From the NCBI GenBank assembly GCA_033032175.1, contig CM065310.1, positions 4,216,001 to 4,280,000 on the forward strand: 64,000 bases of DNA, given 5' to 3'. Positions within the stretch are counted from its first letter, which is position 1; every line of letters starts with the position of its first letter. Positions 1 through 14,447 of the stretch are shown here, piece by piece. The notes beneath the pieces are model-generated. The model was not told the origin of the DNA. It saw only the letters and a list, made by a program, of their open reading frames with translations, and made no database searches. Source of the DNA: Saturnia japonica. Its lineage: Eukaryota; Arthropoda; Insecta; Lepidoptera; Saturniidae. The position numbers and the translations under genes are program-made.

Positions 1-370
1 CTACAGTTATGTAGTACATTAATTTCATATAATAATATGTCATATGGCGTTACGGCTCACTCAGGCTAAGCCATGTAAGCGTCTCAAAATAATCGTTTTT
101 CCGAATTAAATTTTGTTTGTGCGGAAATCTAAATATTAAAAATGGTGCTTAAGTTACTCTATATCATTAGCTATCTGCCAGTAAAAGTGCCGTCAAAATC
201 GGTCCACCCGTTTCGAAAATTACCCGAAACAAACAGACAACACAGACAATTTTTTTAAATTAGTATTTTGTTATGTGTCGTATATACTTTCATATAATTA
301 TGCATCTAGTAAAAAAACTTTATTTTGACATTACAAACAGACACTTCAATTTTATTAATTGCATAGTTTA
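1..370 (-). mobile_element. Helitron-like element, type A, cut by window start
   Basis: Inverted type A core (GCTCACTCAGGCTAAGCC; GTGCCGTCAAAATCGGTCC; TTTGACATTACAAACAGACA) ending at ATTTTATTAATTGCATAG near 370. The 3' part lies before the window. Confidence 0.72.
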
Positions 371-426
371 AAAGACGCAGCTAGTAGACCTGTTTTGTCT
401 GATCTGTGATCTTGACGCTAAAATAT

Positions 427-655
427 ATCTATCTATATTTAATATAATAAAGCGGAAATGTTTTTTTGTTGGTTTGTTTTTTTATGTTTATTATTTATGT
501 TTGTTTGTTTAAAAAAGGTATTTTCTGGAACAACCAGTCGGATTGGAAAAAATATTTTTGTATATGATAGTCAGACTCACGAGGAATAGTGTAGGCTATT
601 AAGCTACAAGTATATATTAAATGAATGTACTACATAATTGCAGATCTTAAAAAGA
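427..655 (+). mobile_element. Helitron 5' fragment
   Basis: TCTATCTATATTTAATATAA then AAGCGGAAATG and GGAACAACCAGTCGGATTGG follow the 5' end of the copy at 61044. From about 600 the sequence switches to a type A piece (AATGTACTACATAATTGCAG). Confidence 0.55.
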
Positions 656-664
656 ACTAAATAC

Positions 665-775
665 AAGACAATTTTTAACAAAACAGAAAACCGCTTCAAT
701 GATTCTGAAGAGTTCCCTGGTTTATCTTTGAAGTTGAAGGTCCAATGCCAATGAAATTAAAATGGGACCATCCTT
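665..775 (+). repeat. Interspersed repeat E fragment
   Basis: CCGCTTCAATGATTCTGAAG, AGAGTTCCCTGGTTTATCTT and GGTCCAATGCCAATGAAATT precede the LINE fragment at 780. Confidence 0.5.
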
Positions 776-779
776 GAAT

Positions 780-1065
780 ATCCCCGATATTCAATATCTA
801 TTGCACGATTTAATTCCGTCCAATCCGCTCCACCATAGGATAACTAGACGCCGTGAGGGATTCCACGCTTATGTCATGGAAATTCCCCTGGTTCATTATG
901 CGAACGGCAATGGAGTGGAATTCACTCCCGTCGTCCGTTTTCCCATCCACCTATAACTTGGGAGTCTACAAGCGAAGAGTGAATAGGCATTTAATAGGTA
1001 AGCGCAATAAATCGTTGGCCTCATCTTTACTCGCCATCAGGTAAGATCGAGGCCAAGCGCACCCC
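780..1065 (+). mobile_element. LINE 3' fragment (RT C-terminus)
   Basis: Two overlapping frames encode RREGFHAYVMEIP, then MEWNSLPSSVFPSTYNLGVY and RRVNRHLIGK, typical of the last 70 residues of CR1/Jockey-like reverse transcriptases. The fragment is frameshifted near 890. Confidence 0.7.
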
Positions 1066-1069
1066 TGTA

Positions 1070-1345
1070 TGGCATTAAAAAAAAATCATCAATATCTGTT
1101 TATAAAGAAGTTCCATAAAAAACATCCATAAAAAATAAAAATCAAATTGATTAATAACGGCCGTAGACGTTTTTGAAGTCAGTTTTAAAAGTAAGCGAGA
1201 GCATATGTATAACTTCCAAAGATAAGTCACAATAAGAATTTTTGTATATAAAATAACCGGGAGCCAGGGTAGCACGATTCGCGCGTGTGCCCGATCGACC
1301 GCATTCTGTAGCCCACGCGAGCGTTGCCACGGGTTTAGCTTGTCA
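1070..1345 (+). mobile_element. Helitron type A 3' fragment
   Basis: AATAACCGGGAGCCAGGGTAG, CCGCATTCTGTAGCCCACGC and GTTGCCACGGGTTTAGCT match the last 150 bp of type A copies. Earlier sequence (AAATCATCAATATCTGTTTA) resembles the repeat at 37290. Confidence 0.55.
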
Positions 1346-1919
1346 CTTGACTTTCTCGGTTCACGTTGGAGCTGATTCCAAACACGTGAGCATCACGTTC
1401 ACCACCCGACCGTTGTTGGTAGTCACTACTATTCGTAGAACGAACCTCCTTGCAAACACGTGAAGTAGAGCTATTATGTCTTGCCCGTGTAAAAGAAAAA
1501 CAACAAATGGTTAATTAAATCAATAATCGCCAATTGCTTATAGTATACATAACGGCTAAAAGAACACCGGGAAACGCGCAACACTATATCGGCTTTCTCT
1601 CGCGACAGCTTTATCGGTTCGAGTCTATAGAAAACTACCTAGGGAAAATTATGAAGTCACACCCGTGTTCAGTTGCGAGCACGACAACCAACTGGATCGA
1701 CACGTGACAAATGAAACTCCATAACTAACATACTAAACAATTGTCGGCTAATTGCTATATCACACGGTTGGGAAATTACTTTGCAACGTTAAACAAAAAA
1801 CCCTAATATACTTTATTCAACATAGGTTCTCGAAGGCATTTATAAATGTCAAAGTGTTAAGAGAGTTAAATAACATCATAAGATTTGAGACACGCGGGTC
1901 AACCTCACCTTTTTTGTAG

Positions 1920-2480
1920 TAGAACGGCAAATTGACGGTACTGTCCCTGATGGTAAGCATTGTACAATCCTAAGACAACGGTGACCATCGACAGATCGTA
2001 ATCCATCGACTGTCGCCGCTATCATGCTGGTCTGCATTCATTTAACTGGATATGACAGGCTGATCCGGAAACGCGACACTCAAAAGCGAGTCACTATGAC
2101 GGACTTTTCACTATATATACATAGTGATCGCAACCCAGTCGGGCAAAACAGCCCTAGCATCCCGCTATCGCCATTTCCTGGTTCGTTACTCAGCAGGGTG
2201 CTCTGCATGCAGGTGATTGGCTTGAGCGTCTCAGCTTTAAAGATAATATTCGACCGACACTCCTTACAGCCCGACTGGGTTTCGACCACCATACATATGA
2301 TGAAAAACTCATGCGTGTCACATTTCAGGATCAGCCGATGCATATCCAGTTTATATTTACGCAGATCGGCATGATAGCGGCAACTGGCGATGTATTGTTC
2401 ATCTCTCGGTGTTCGCTACTGTTTTTGGATTGTACTGTACATGCCATCAGGAACAGTACCGTTAATGTGGTAAAATATGG
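1920..2480. mobile_element. Foldback element with long (about 220 bp) diverged inverted arms
   Basis: The left arm begins TTGACGGTACTGTCCCTGAT (1931-1950). The right arm, reversed, begins TTAACGGTACTGTTCCTGAT (2464-2445). Both continue through ATCATGC..GTCTGC, ACTGGATATG, GGCTGATCC and AACCCAGTCGGGC. Between them lie about 110 bp of non-arm sequence. The arms are diverged, so the copy is old. Single arms of this family occur at 19190, 21600, 25690, 30420, 44025, 50220 and 60580. Confidence 0.7.
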
Positions 2481-2489
2481 TGGTGGTAC

Positions 2490-5400
2490 CGTTAAATAAA
2501 TGTGATTAAAAAGAAAACTAAAAAACACGCTATTATCACTAACAAAAAATGATCAAACATCTCCTGGCGCCATCACCAGACCCTCGTTACCAAGCCTAAT
2601 CCATTGTACTCGTCAAAACAAATCATATGAACCTAAACTCGAGGGGTTTGCTAGTAGACACTGAAGAGTTCCACTATCAACCTCCTGGTTCCATCATTAG
2701 ATTAGCTCCAAAATACCAAATTATAGTTTTGTTATCCGAACTACATATACATACTAAGTTTCATTAAGATACGACAATCAGAAGTAGATTAAAATTGACT
2801 TGAGTTTGATTTGAAGATTTGATTACATTGTTTGTTAGTTACAAGTGAAGTTAATAAAAGCGTGTAAAAAACTGCCCCCAACGGTTCCAATAACATGTCT
2901 GTGAAAACTCATAATGATGTTTACTACAATTATACTTTAATAAGAAACAACTCGAAAATTGGAAGAAGATCATATTTTGTCAATATTCGTCGGTCCAATT
3001 GATTTCACCAGTGGTCGTTATCAAAGGCCTAATGAATATAGAAGAACCAGTGCAGTACGAACGTAGTTAGCAGTACTCGCGCTTTTGTGTTCCAGTCTGA
3101 ATGGCGCGGATAGAAATACTCACTGGTACACGAAGCGTATCAACAACATTCTCAAGGGAATTGCAGTCTTACTTCAGAATTTTTAAAATTCTGATAGGTT
3201 AAAGATGATCTGGGGGTTGCTTCAACTAAATGGCCTCTTAACACCAAAGTAGAATTGCATGTTAGTTTACTAAATTAATTGCATAAAAATTTACATTACA
3301 CGAAAACAGAAATTCAATATACTCTTTAAGAATAGAATCATACAATTGAAAGAAGTTGATCATGAATCGAATAATAAATATAATTGCATCCAGAACAGTA
3401 TTGAAGGATAGAAGCAAGTTGAATGCACGGTAAACGATATTGTTGATTAGAAAGTACGCTTGTTTTAGTAAAAAAAAAAAATTTTTAAGTTTAAAATGTG
3501 CATTGCTGCAGTAACTATACTTATTTATTACGTATGTTACATTTAGCTTCCGTAGATAAAACCATTTTTAATACTTAAGAATAATGCTTTATTAATTAAA
3601 AACACCAACAATTTAGATTTTCCAATAAAGCAAGATTAACGCATTTCACGATTAAACACAAAAGATAATAATCCAAAGGAAAGCGATCGTAAACTTAATA
3701 AATCACAATCACAGTGGATGATATTAAAATAAGTCAAACACAATGGACAGGTACCTATAATAGAAGCAAGTAATCCAGTGTAATCCGTCCCTACAATAGG
3801 GAAAAATGATTTGTTATTAAAACCGAGCATGCATCAACGATAGATCTCGCGACGTGGAGCCCTGAATACTTCATTAGATGACTATACGCAATCGGTAATA
3901 AACGAAGCAGAGGTGCAATAATAACGCGACCACAATAAATTTGCACATCATGCCAAGATTACCAGGTACCTGAAACCATTTTATAATTCTGCACCATTGC
4001 TATACTCCGTTTTTTAATCCTGTAGAGTAAACTGACAATAACTAAAATCAAACTTGAAAAAAATATTGCCACAATAATTTTACTAATGATGTCCTCGTAA
4101 AATTTAATATATCGAATTGAGGTTTTTTCACGACTTAGCTTAGTTAATTTTTAGTACTAGAAAACTGTAATTTGGTATGTGTATACACATTAATCACGCC
4201 GACAAAGTGGTAAAATAAAATCTTGAAAAAAAAATTGCTTAGTTTTTTCTCGTATATCCCATCATGTGGACTATCGTTGGATAGGTCCTTAAAAACATTG
4301 GGGGGGAGAAACCATTTTTCGATTCAGGGATCGGTTTGCGAAATATTAAACTTGTAAATGCTAAGTTTAACATCTTATACGGTTTTATGATTAGTTCTTA
4401 ATTTTTTTGATCCAATTAACTAGCAACACATGCAATGTGATTTAACTCTACAGAATTGAAAAACGGACTTTAATTGTGTAGCCAAGTTAAAGTACCTGCG
4501 TAATAACCAAGAAATATTTCAACATTCAGAACTGCTATCTATACCTACCATTAAACTATCAAGTAGAAACTACTAATTGTTATCATAGATGATATCAGCA
4601 TCCGTAACGCACACAAAATCTATGTGTAATTCTATGAAAACGATGGTATCTGAAATGATAAGTGCTGCCGATAGAAGAGTTTTCGATCTAAACGATTGCG
4701 CGGCATTAAAAAGTAGTTCTTGTTTTTTAATCATATGAGATCTTAAATAAAACGTCAGCAATTGATTTTATCGAAAATTTTAAATTGAAATTATTAATAA
4801 ATACGAGAACATAACAAATAGGTCTATAGTACAGTACTTGATCTGCTGGATTAAAAGTATTAAAAAATATATGATATTTTAAAAGTTACTGGATATAGCG
4901 CCCACTAAAAATAAAGATTAAGCCTACGACATCGAGCTTCTAAATTTTGCGTCATGTCAACAGATTGTGCGTACGAAAGCTCATGGAAGCCAAATTTTTT
5001 AACATCCGCTACGTTATAAATCACTAACTACTAAACATTAATCGCGTCGAGACACGCGATTAAATGGCGTCACAAATCGCGAACCCGTAATACCAAAAAG
5101 TATATTCTTATAAACGTACGCGATGATTTGTACGATTGTCCTTCGTTCGTCGACCTGACACCCTCAAATAACTTATTATAAGCTGTTTTAAATTAGAATA
5201 TTCATTTGACCGGTTCACCTTTCAAACGAAAACAAAAATGTCTCTTTCACTGTGAACAAATGAAGATCGCTTGTTTTTTTATCCTTTCTCTAAATAAGGT
5301 ACAAAGAACACCTTGGAGAATAACTAATAAGTACATATTGTTTTTCTTTTTGTCGGAAAAGTTTAATAACAGGACAATGGCAATTTATGTTCGTCGTTAG

Positions 5401-8190
5401 CCGAAACGACAATAAATAAATGTAATAGCAATATAATTCACATAGATAATGGTTCTAAATAAAATATATATTTATGAATTCAGTAATAGACTTTTAAATA
5501 TGCAAATTTTAAATAGGCGTACAGTAAAATTGTTAATAATAATGCCTTTACTTTATTATCGATTAACGCTAAAATCTTAAGCAACTTCTATTTGATTCGT
5601 CAAAGAATATCCTTACATTAAAATTAGTAGTTAATCCTTGTAGGTACATCGAGCGTTTTCTTAACATCGGTATCCAGATATCTTTAGTATATAAATAAAT
5701 TATATACATTGGCCCGCAGCTTTGCCCTAACATATAGCATAGTATTAAAAATTCTGCAAAAAGGTTAAGAAGAAACAATTCAGATAGATATTTCATATTC
5801 TATTGCTTTATCTATATTTTAGATAATTTTTGTTCTAACGTAAAAGTTCTAATATATTTTAGTACATGTTCACGCTAATACCTGGAACGATAAGTCTTCA
5901 CATTAAAATAATCTCATACCGAGCGACAGAGCAAAGCGATAGCGTGTAAGGAACCGTCGAGCGAAAACCGCATAAAACTTCCGGACGAATGTGTCTCACA
6001 AGTCTAGCTTTTTTACTCCATCTTGTCAAGTCTACAAGAAAAATAACCTTGCCGGAATACTTACCAAATGAGAGATTGAAACTTAATAAAAAATATGATT
6101 TTATTAACAAAAACGCTGTATTGTTTGTTACAACAATATACATTTAATTAAGTGACTATATTAATAAATTACTTGCTTTTTGCTTGTTAATTTTTGTTTT
6201 GGTATACAAGTTTAAGATTGTACCTACATAAAAATTTAAAAGTTAATATTTGGACTGATCTCGTTTAATTTACTTAACCACAAAAACTCTACTTCACATA
6301 AATAAAAAACAAAACGAATTAATTAAAATACAACTCTAGACAACGGTAAGTAACAAAAAAAAATATGCACAAGAAAATAACTATAAATAATGTGGATTAT
6401 TCCCGAATAATAAATGTAGCTAAATCGATGACATCGCAAAAAATGTCCCGACTACGGTGTGGAAAATATATTTTCACTTGACCTTGTAAAATTAAACAAT
6501 ATAAATTTGCTACGCAGAGATGTTTCTCCAATTCAGAATTCATAATTTCAATACTATATTTTATGTTCGTGTGGGTTTCTTACACAGCATTCGCTTTGTT
6601 TAGTTTTTCTTTTTTAATGTAAATACGTGGCTATCTGACGTTGAGGTTAACGCTCCTTAAATAATTATACGCTTCGTTTATTATTTTTTTATTTCAATCC
6701 TCTTGTCACTGCATACAAACATAAACTACTGCTTTGCCTTAAACAGATCTTTTATAATCGAAAACGTAAAATTGACACAGGTGTTCACCATAGCAATACC
6801 GGGGCTGACACTCAAAATTCAAGCGCTCACCTCGGGTCTACGAATAAATTAATGTCAATACTAAAAAAACATACGCCGTGTCTATCAAGAGAGCATACAG
6901 TTGTCAGGGAATGAGTCCTCATTATAATTCAATGTTGTAGTACCATAAAATTCAAAGCCGAGACACCTCTTAAAATGCTATTAAAATTGTACACGGAATA
7001 TTTATCGACCATGCTTCATGTCCAGGAAGAAACGTTGTAAGAAAAAGTTAACGATACGTCTTCCACGGTCGTTACGCATTTACATTGTCTGCACAGTATA
7101 TTTACTCACACCGTGGGTGACATACAAGTAAGCGATTTCAATAGACCAGCGCGCGGCAAGGTCGCAACGCCACGTGCGTACACGTTCTTATTCTGTTGAG
7201 CTGGTTGAGCACACAGTTCATATACACACCATGAGTTTATTCATGATAAATACAATGTATTTACTTTGTGAGCAATATATTATGCGCTACTTCATTGTTT
7301 ATTATTTAAAATAGAAATATCGATGTCATCTTTGGTTGACGAAGGCGATAATATGTGGAAACTCATCGTAAATATTAATCGGAAATTTCTTTAGCAACTT
7401 CCGCCTGCAACAGATTAACAGCAGAAACAAGTGTCATCGATTGTTTTGAGTTGTTTCGCGTCTAATCTACAACATATATTTTTAATTTATAGATAATAAT
7501 CGTATTCTTTTAGCTATATAAACATACTTATATTATTATTATTATTTAAAATTAAGTTATTTAAGAATTATTATTTAATTACTATTATTATTTGGTACTT
7601 TCGTTCATTATTATTATCATTATCTTCCTAATTATACGTTTTTATGTTGTAAGAAGGCGAAAACTGCTCTTGATCTGTTGCAGGAGGAAGTAGCTAAGAA
7701 ATTTCGGATTAATTATTTATCGATATCATCTAAAAATACCGAACACTGTAGGTAAAAAAATTTATAACAATACGTTTTAAAGTGTACTAAGTACATAATA
7801 GTGACCTCATATTTCCGTAGTGTCGAGTGTGTGGACACATCCTCCAGAGCAAGATCGGCTTTATAACCTATATAAGATATCTCATGAACGTTGAGGCTGA
7901 AACATTCACTGTAGTCGAAATTGGTCTCAGGTTCATCATCATCAAGTAAGGCGTATTAGAACCTAGAGCAATGATTAACCGTTTAAATAATAATCGTCGT
8001 TATGGATATAGCTACAATTTATTTAATGAGTTAATTCTCCAAATTAATTTCACATATACTTATTTTGGAAAGTAACGCTATAGCTGAATATCGGAGGTAA
8101 ACTTCCATAATCTGCAGAAACACTACAAGAGAGGATGATACCACCATAGATGATATACCATATTCCACCAGATATAAATTAGTTTGAGCA
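2490..8190. other. AT-rich DNA without recognised genes
   Basis: No coding frame with family signature, RNA gene or complete repeat was recognised apart from the ATT-rich stretch at 7525. A small CG-containing patch at 7140-7200 includes a CACGTG but has no associated coding frame. Confidence 0.5.
7525..7620 (+). repeat. ATT-rich microsatellite-like stretch
   Basis: Runs such as ATTATTATTATTATTTAAAA and ATTATTATCATTATC are spread over about 95 bp. Confidence 0.6.
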
Positions 8191-8716
8191 AAAATCTTTG
8201 TGCGTTAAATTTCCTAAAATGTATCAGAAATCAAAGAAAACGTGGGAAACCAGTAAGATAATAAACGATCACACATGTCGACAAAAACAATGTCCTGTCT
8301 TTTACTATTGCTGTACCCGCAATAATGTCCATTATTACAAGCGCGATGGCCGCACTGCATGTACAAAGTGTCGCAACAATAAAACACCGATAACTTTTGC
8401 CGGGTACACAGCAATAATACGTAGCCTAGAAACATCGAGCTCAATGTGTGTTGTTACGTAAAATTATAACACGAAGTCTGGTAGCCTTGCAAGATTTACT
8501 GTTTCCTCTGAACATGTGCTTTAAATTCACGTTTGGTAAACAAACAGAAAACGTATATGGTATACGGGAAGTACCCGAGTTTTTTGTACGAAGCGATTTG
8601 TGATAAAACTGACAGTTCAAGTTGTTTCTTTTTATTGAGAAGAAAATCCATAATTATGCCAGCTTCACGTGAATAGGATTTAAAAAACGCCATCACGTAA
8701 ACTGCCATCAGAATTA

Positions 8717-8935
8717 AATCTATACATATAAAATGCTTTGTCCTGAATGACTGACGGATCAACGCACAGCCTAAACCGCTGATCGTAGAGACCTGATACT
8801 TGGAAGGTGTGTTCTTTGTATGACGTAGGCATCCGATAAGAAAGGATTTTCCGAAATTCTACCCATAAGGGGGTGAAAAAGGGGGGGCAAAGTTTGTATG
8901 GGACAACGTGATTCCCTGGTCCAATCTAGTTAAAA
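8717..8935 (+). repeat. Helitron-like 5' repeat, type D
   Basis: ATCTATACATATAAAATGCT, GTCCTGAATGACTGACGGAT, CAACGCACAGCCTAAACCGC and TACCCATAAGGGGGTGAAAA make up a well-known lepidopteran repeat layout. Fragments with the same ends lie at 29500-29700 and 37500-37680. Confidence 0.55.
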
Positions 8936-9449
8936 AACAAATTTTGCACAAATCTTTTTTAGCAGAATTGATGGAAGACGTGTTTCATATTTTATTGAAA
9001 TCCATCCCATATCGGGGTTAAAAAGGAGTAGAAAGTTATTATGGCGGTGATTTGCTTCGAAGTTGATATCAATACTCCTTAGTGCTTTTGATTTAAATAA
9101 TATTTTATTTTGACACATGTTTCAAAACTCAATCAGATTTTATTCAAAAAAGGTTGAACACACTTAAAAACACTCATTACGAACAAAAGCAAATACTCTT
9201 TAAATTTGGAATGTCTCGAAAATCATCGTACTATATTAGTATCTCTCATTTGAAGGTTTCTAAGCTTAAAGAGGTTATGCACTTTTAGGACACGGCCTCA
9301 TAGGGACGTAGAGTTCGAAATTTGAAATGGTAAGGACTAGAACATTTTGGTTATAAATGATACGAATCATTCCATATTTAAAAAAAAAAAACATGTAAAA
9401 TCTATATGTCAATACAATGTTCTACAAAAATATTGGTCATTAATATATG

Positions 9450-9869
9450 TAACAAAAGTCAGCGATAGCATAAATCTATCTCTTATACATGAGCCACAAT
9501 AATGTACTTTGCAAAGTTTTTTTGTTGAAGATTTAAAATTAATTTATGAGCATTATTTTTAAGCATGGCATATTACGAACCATACGAACAAAAAGTTACT
9601 TCGTCATAAAGACAATTTATAGTGAAGACAAACTTCGTCTTTTACAGCATGTTATTTGGACGCATAGTTTGAGAGATAATATAAAATTAAAATAATTCAA
9701 CACTCGCTCGGGTCTATGTCTATAGTAGTAGTGGCGCGAACGAGCCGCGCGACGCCGCGCTGTGACCATATGACCGACCGATAAAAATATTGTCTTAATT
9801 GAAGTATTATAAATCTTCAATTAGTGATTTCTTCTAAATTATATGCGGGTGAAACCGCGGGGCACAGCT
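9450..9869 (+). mobile_element. Helitron type C 3' part
   Basis: ATCTCTTATACATGAGCCAC, TTACTTCGTCATAAAGACAA and GGACGCATAGTTTGAGA match 61378-61590. It ends GTGAAACCGCGGGGCACAGCTA at about 9869. Confidence 0.65.
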
Positions 9870-9879
9870 ATTAATATTA

Positions 9880-12800
9880 TATAGCGCGAAATAACATAAG
9901 GTTTATGAATTAACATAACACCCAACAAACAAACAAAAAACCGTCGATTGTTTCAAAATTGAAACTATTGTCAAAACCTGATAGTGCTAACACCCTTTCG
10001 GTATGCAACTTGACTGTTGGTTACTTTAAATATCATGCGTGAAAACAACTGGGCCGACGTAACCCTGAGAATTATTGGCAAAGAAAAAAAAACTAAATGA
10101 TTCTAAATCAATTATGATGTAAAAACTTGAAACCGTTCCTTGTAAGTATTTCTGGCGAGTTCCAAGTTGGTTTCTTTATCTTGCAATTCTTATTTAGAAA
10201 CCATTTTTACTCATTTTTAAACGACTTTCTCCTTTAAAAAAGGTGGTATAATATCTTTAATTACCCTTGATTTTCTATTATGAAATGAATATTGCTGAAG
10301 TTATGATTTTTACGAACCTAGCGGACCCTCTTCGAAAGTATTTATTTATTAATGAAAATTAATTCATAGTATTATCATATTACTAATCACAGATTTTTAG
10401 CCATTAATTAATGCCATTTCTAATTTAAAACATGCTTTTGTCGAAAATATTCACTAAAAAAAATCATTGAAACTTGATTGATTATGCGACTATGAACAAA
10501 AGATCGTTTGGCAATTCCGCTAATATTGTATACAAATATCAAGAAAAATGACTTTAAATCATTTCGAAATAGTATAAGCTATTATAATGGAAACGCCGCG
10601 CCGGAGAGGCATACGTAGGTTGAAAACATTGATGTGTTGACAGAAAACGGAAAATTTATGGAAATAGTAAGTATAGTGCTGTAAGAAAAGTGAATAATAT
10701 GCGCGTTAATATTTGCACAAGTTCATAAATACGAACATTAAAAAATAGCAAAGTAAACATTTGTCGTGACATTGACCAAGCCAGTGTCCTTGTTAGGGGA
10801 ACAAACTGTACATAAAGAGTGTTCTGCATACGCTTTTGTGTCGAACAAACACAGCCCAAGTCACGGACTGTTAGCGAAGAGACATCGGCACTGTAATCAT
10901 TTGCAATTATCAATTTACCGGTGGTTTCATTTTAAGCCCATTCATACGCAGAGGCATCATTGATATAACAACTTTCGAACGAGTTGAACAATCCGTGATA
11001 TCATAGAGGACTTTGACTTTTGTAGAACTAGTTAACTATATGGGGGTTGAAAATAAAATTATTACATATTTTTAATAGCGCGTTTTTAAAACAGACTAAA
11101 ATGTATAATTGAATTTTAAAATAAATAAAAAGGTGGAGTGCATGAAACAGATAATAATTTATTGATCCATGAATATTTCAACCAAGTTAATCTATCAATT
11201 ATATGCCATTACAAATGATATGTAATATTATGTAATTTTTTCAACGAGAGCTACTTTCTACACTCCTTAGTTAATGCATGCATCCCACGTTTTACATTAT
11301 TTCATATTTAAATTATTTTAAACCTTTCGTCTTTTTTATTACATGCTGTTTAGTCTTGTGACTGTATAATTTTTTAAACAATTTTAAACATCTCGATGAG
11401 ATTATGACAGGGTCACGTGATGAGTTACTCTAAAATAAATTATTACTGAACATATAATCAAACTGACGGACAAATAAAAAACCAATTAATATTGCATTTT
11501 TATCCAGTCTTAAATAAAGTTTCAAGAATATATTTCTCATCGTGAAGTTAGGTTAAAATCGATTGCAAATACGTGCTAATAGTAGACAATACTGTCAATG
11601 TAAGTCAATACATTAATATAGCCTAGGCAAATGTATCTTCTAAGAGAAAGGCATGCGTTTTATCGCTACGCTAGGCTAAATGGATTTCAGTCGATTTAAA
11701 TTACAAAAATCTGTAGTCCGAGCATTCTCATTGGTAAGGCTAGGTTGTAACTACGACATTAAAGCACTAGCCGAGCGAGCGAATCGAGCAGGCCCCGGCA
11801 GCGGCCTACGATTATCAGAGACAAGTTAGCTTTTGAAAATTCATATTTTTAGGTAAGCGTTTTGCTATTGTTTGGTGATTAAGAACCAATCAATATTAAT
11901 TATGTCATTCAACGTGTATTTATTTGGTAACAGTTAAAATCATACCCATTATAGATCCATTAAAACAAGTTTAGAGAAATGTTTTAACGCTTGCAATTTG
12001 TACCAAATATCCGTTGCGAACAAGAGTACAATGGTATATGCGTAACGAATCCACAGCTGTTCGGGCACAATAGAAAGTCTTGTTTAGATATTACGCAAGC
12101 TCTTTGGATATGTTTACAAAACAAGTTTTCTGAAATTTCTAGTGCCACTAATAGATCATTTGGTTTGGAAATCACGTGAAGCTTTCTTATGGCAATTTAG
12201 TCCGAAAAGCAGAAGTTTTTACCATTATAAGTAAAAAAAACCTGTTTACAATGTTAATCCAAGAGCAAAAAAAACTTTCTCCTAATTTCTTTAATTTGCT
12301 ACAACGGAACTAAGCAATTTAATATAAATTTGTAATTATCTTCCGATATGGAACATTGGATTGTTATGGATAAACAAAGCGTACATATTTCTAATATAGT
12401 GTTTACGATAATAAATGAAATGAAAAATAAAACAAACATATTACATCAGGACACAGTATTTATTGTAAAAAAATAATGTGCAGGCGTGTAACTCATGTGT
12501 CACGACTTACACAAACAAGTATTTAAAACTATTTTTTTATGTATAAAATGCATTTCACGCTGTAAGTTAAACATAGCCTATTTTTTAATATTATACTGAG
12601 GTATCGTTGAGTTTTACAACCACGTCTGGCGCCGCACCCCGTATAAATCCCGACGCAAACAGGCCCCAGCGCTACGAACATTTCTCCTTTACAATCACAA
12701 TCGGAGAACCAACTTTAATTCTCGTTTCCATCGTAAAGACAATATAAATTCGAAAGGTTATCGTCAACACAATTTGAACCATATCGACGTAATAAAGAAG

Positions 12801-14440
12801 CTATTGCCCCCTTCCTTTTAGTTAAAAAGTATAACATTAAATGAAGGAGGCCAAACTTCGAGTGCTAATATTATAATCAAGTCAATACGAACTACACTCT
12901 CGGTCAGAATTGTAAAAATTAAAAAAAAAAACTGAATTTTAGATAAAGCGATACAGTAACTTATCGTATACGCCGGACCCGTCGCAAAAAAAAAAAAAAG
13001 AAAGAACCAATTTATCATGTCGTCCCACGCGCCAACCAATATAAGCAAACTCAACATAAAAAAAAAGAAACTATAAACCATAGAAACAACCCGTGGAGTA
13101 TAAAACCCAACGATGGAGACTTACGTACAACTGTACTGTCCACAAATAACTTAGTTATAATATTCACATTATCTACATCATGGAACTTTATCTGGTGTAA
13201 CGAGCGCGCTTGGACCCTTAGCTAAAACATAATTTAAAGAAATCCGAAAAGGCGCAACCAAATAATAATCTGTCGTATATCAATTCATTTTATGATATAC
13301 TTTTTAGTGGAATTCTAAGATTTGAGAACCATTAGTTAAATTCTTACTCAAATCTGAAATCTTTAAAACATTGTAGAAAAATAAACTTTTAACGCCAAAA
13401 TATAAACAGCTTACATTACCTACCTATATCTTTTAGAATATTATTTTAACAGGCTTCTGTTAAAATCAGGTAATGTAGGTGTGGCGTGTTGTTGTACCAG
13501 ACTGATCTCCACATAATTATCAAATTAACATTTTAGATACCAAACAATGATGCAAAATATTTTATTTTAGTAACGATTTCTATTTGATGGTACTATAATG
13601 ATATTAAATATTACCATTTGTAACAAAGTTAAAAACGTGTTGCGAAAAATATAATGCAATTTTAGAATTAGATCATACTATACTTTTAACCGTATTTATT
13701 TGAAAAATCTTGGCTTATTTGTTTAAAATATGACATGGTTAATAAAAATGACAACAATGACATTTCAATTCTTGACTGGTGTGCTAAATAGCTTTGTAAA
13801 TATAATATAGTTCGAGAGAGCCAAGAAATGGACTGAAAAAAGTCATTAACGCTATGAACCAAAGCGCGCGCGCACGAGGCGCCACCCGGAACAGCGCACG
13901 CGGTGAAAACCGCAGGAAACCGCAATAGTAAGCACTCCGCCACAGGCCACAGCCACGAGAACCGTGTCAGTAGTGTGAAACGCTAATTGCATGCCGCGAG
14001 TTATTGCGGCTCTGCACATAGCTACATCCATTTGTCTTTTCAATGAAGTTGATTAATATATGCAACAATGATTCCATTCACCTTGCGAATACTGCGGTTT
14101 AAATTTCAAAAAACCTTAAGTGGTCGTACGTTGCGTTGTTATATTCGAATAATCTACACTTGTACAGGTTGTACGATGTTTAAGTTTAGCTGTTGAAATG
14201 AATTCATTAACAAAGAAACAGTTTACATGGTTCCAGATAAAGTTCCCATCAGTTTCCTACGCTATTGTTAACAATAAATTAATTATAGAATCTACAGGAA
14301 ACCGATTCGGAGATCTCAATTTTTATCGGGCGCGTTGAGACGCTCCGTGTACGCCTCGCAATGACAATTTGAGTCCAGCTCAAATGGCGAGCGGAAAGCT
14401 CAGTGGACTGCTCGAGGGCACAATCATTTCACTCAATTAC
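9880..14440. other. Mostly AT-rich DNA downstream of the 14.4-15.9 kb gene
   Basis: No gene recognised. GC-richer patches lie at 11765-11815, 12625-12680 and 13855-13990. The last two minus-strand frames there (14043-13852 and 13943-13686) lack family features. Part of 13690-14440 may be 3' UTR of the minus-strand gene ending at 14448. Confidence 0.45.
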
Positions 14441-14447
14441 GAGTAAT

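Noticed and set aside
8198..8461. Cys-rich 87-codon plus-strand frame
   Set aside because: An overlapping antisense frame is equally open, there is no family motif, and composition is as in the flanks. Read as chance.
12625..12680. TATAAA within a GC-richer patch as a promoter
   Set aside because: No initiator, coding frame or conserved neighbour supports it.
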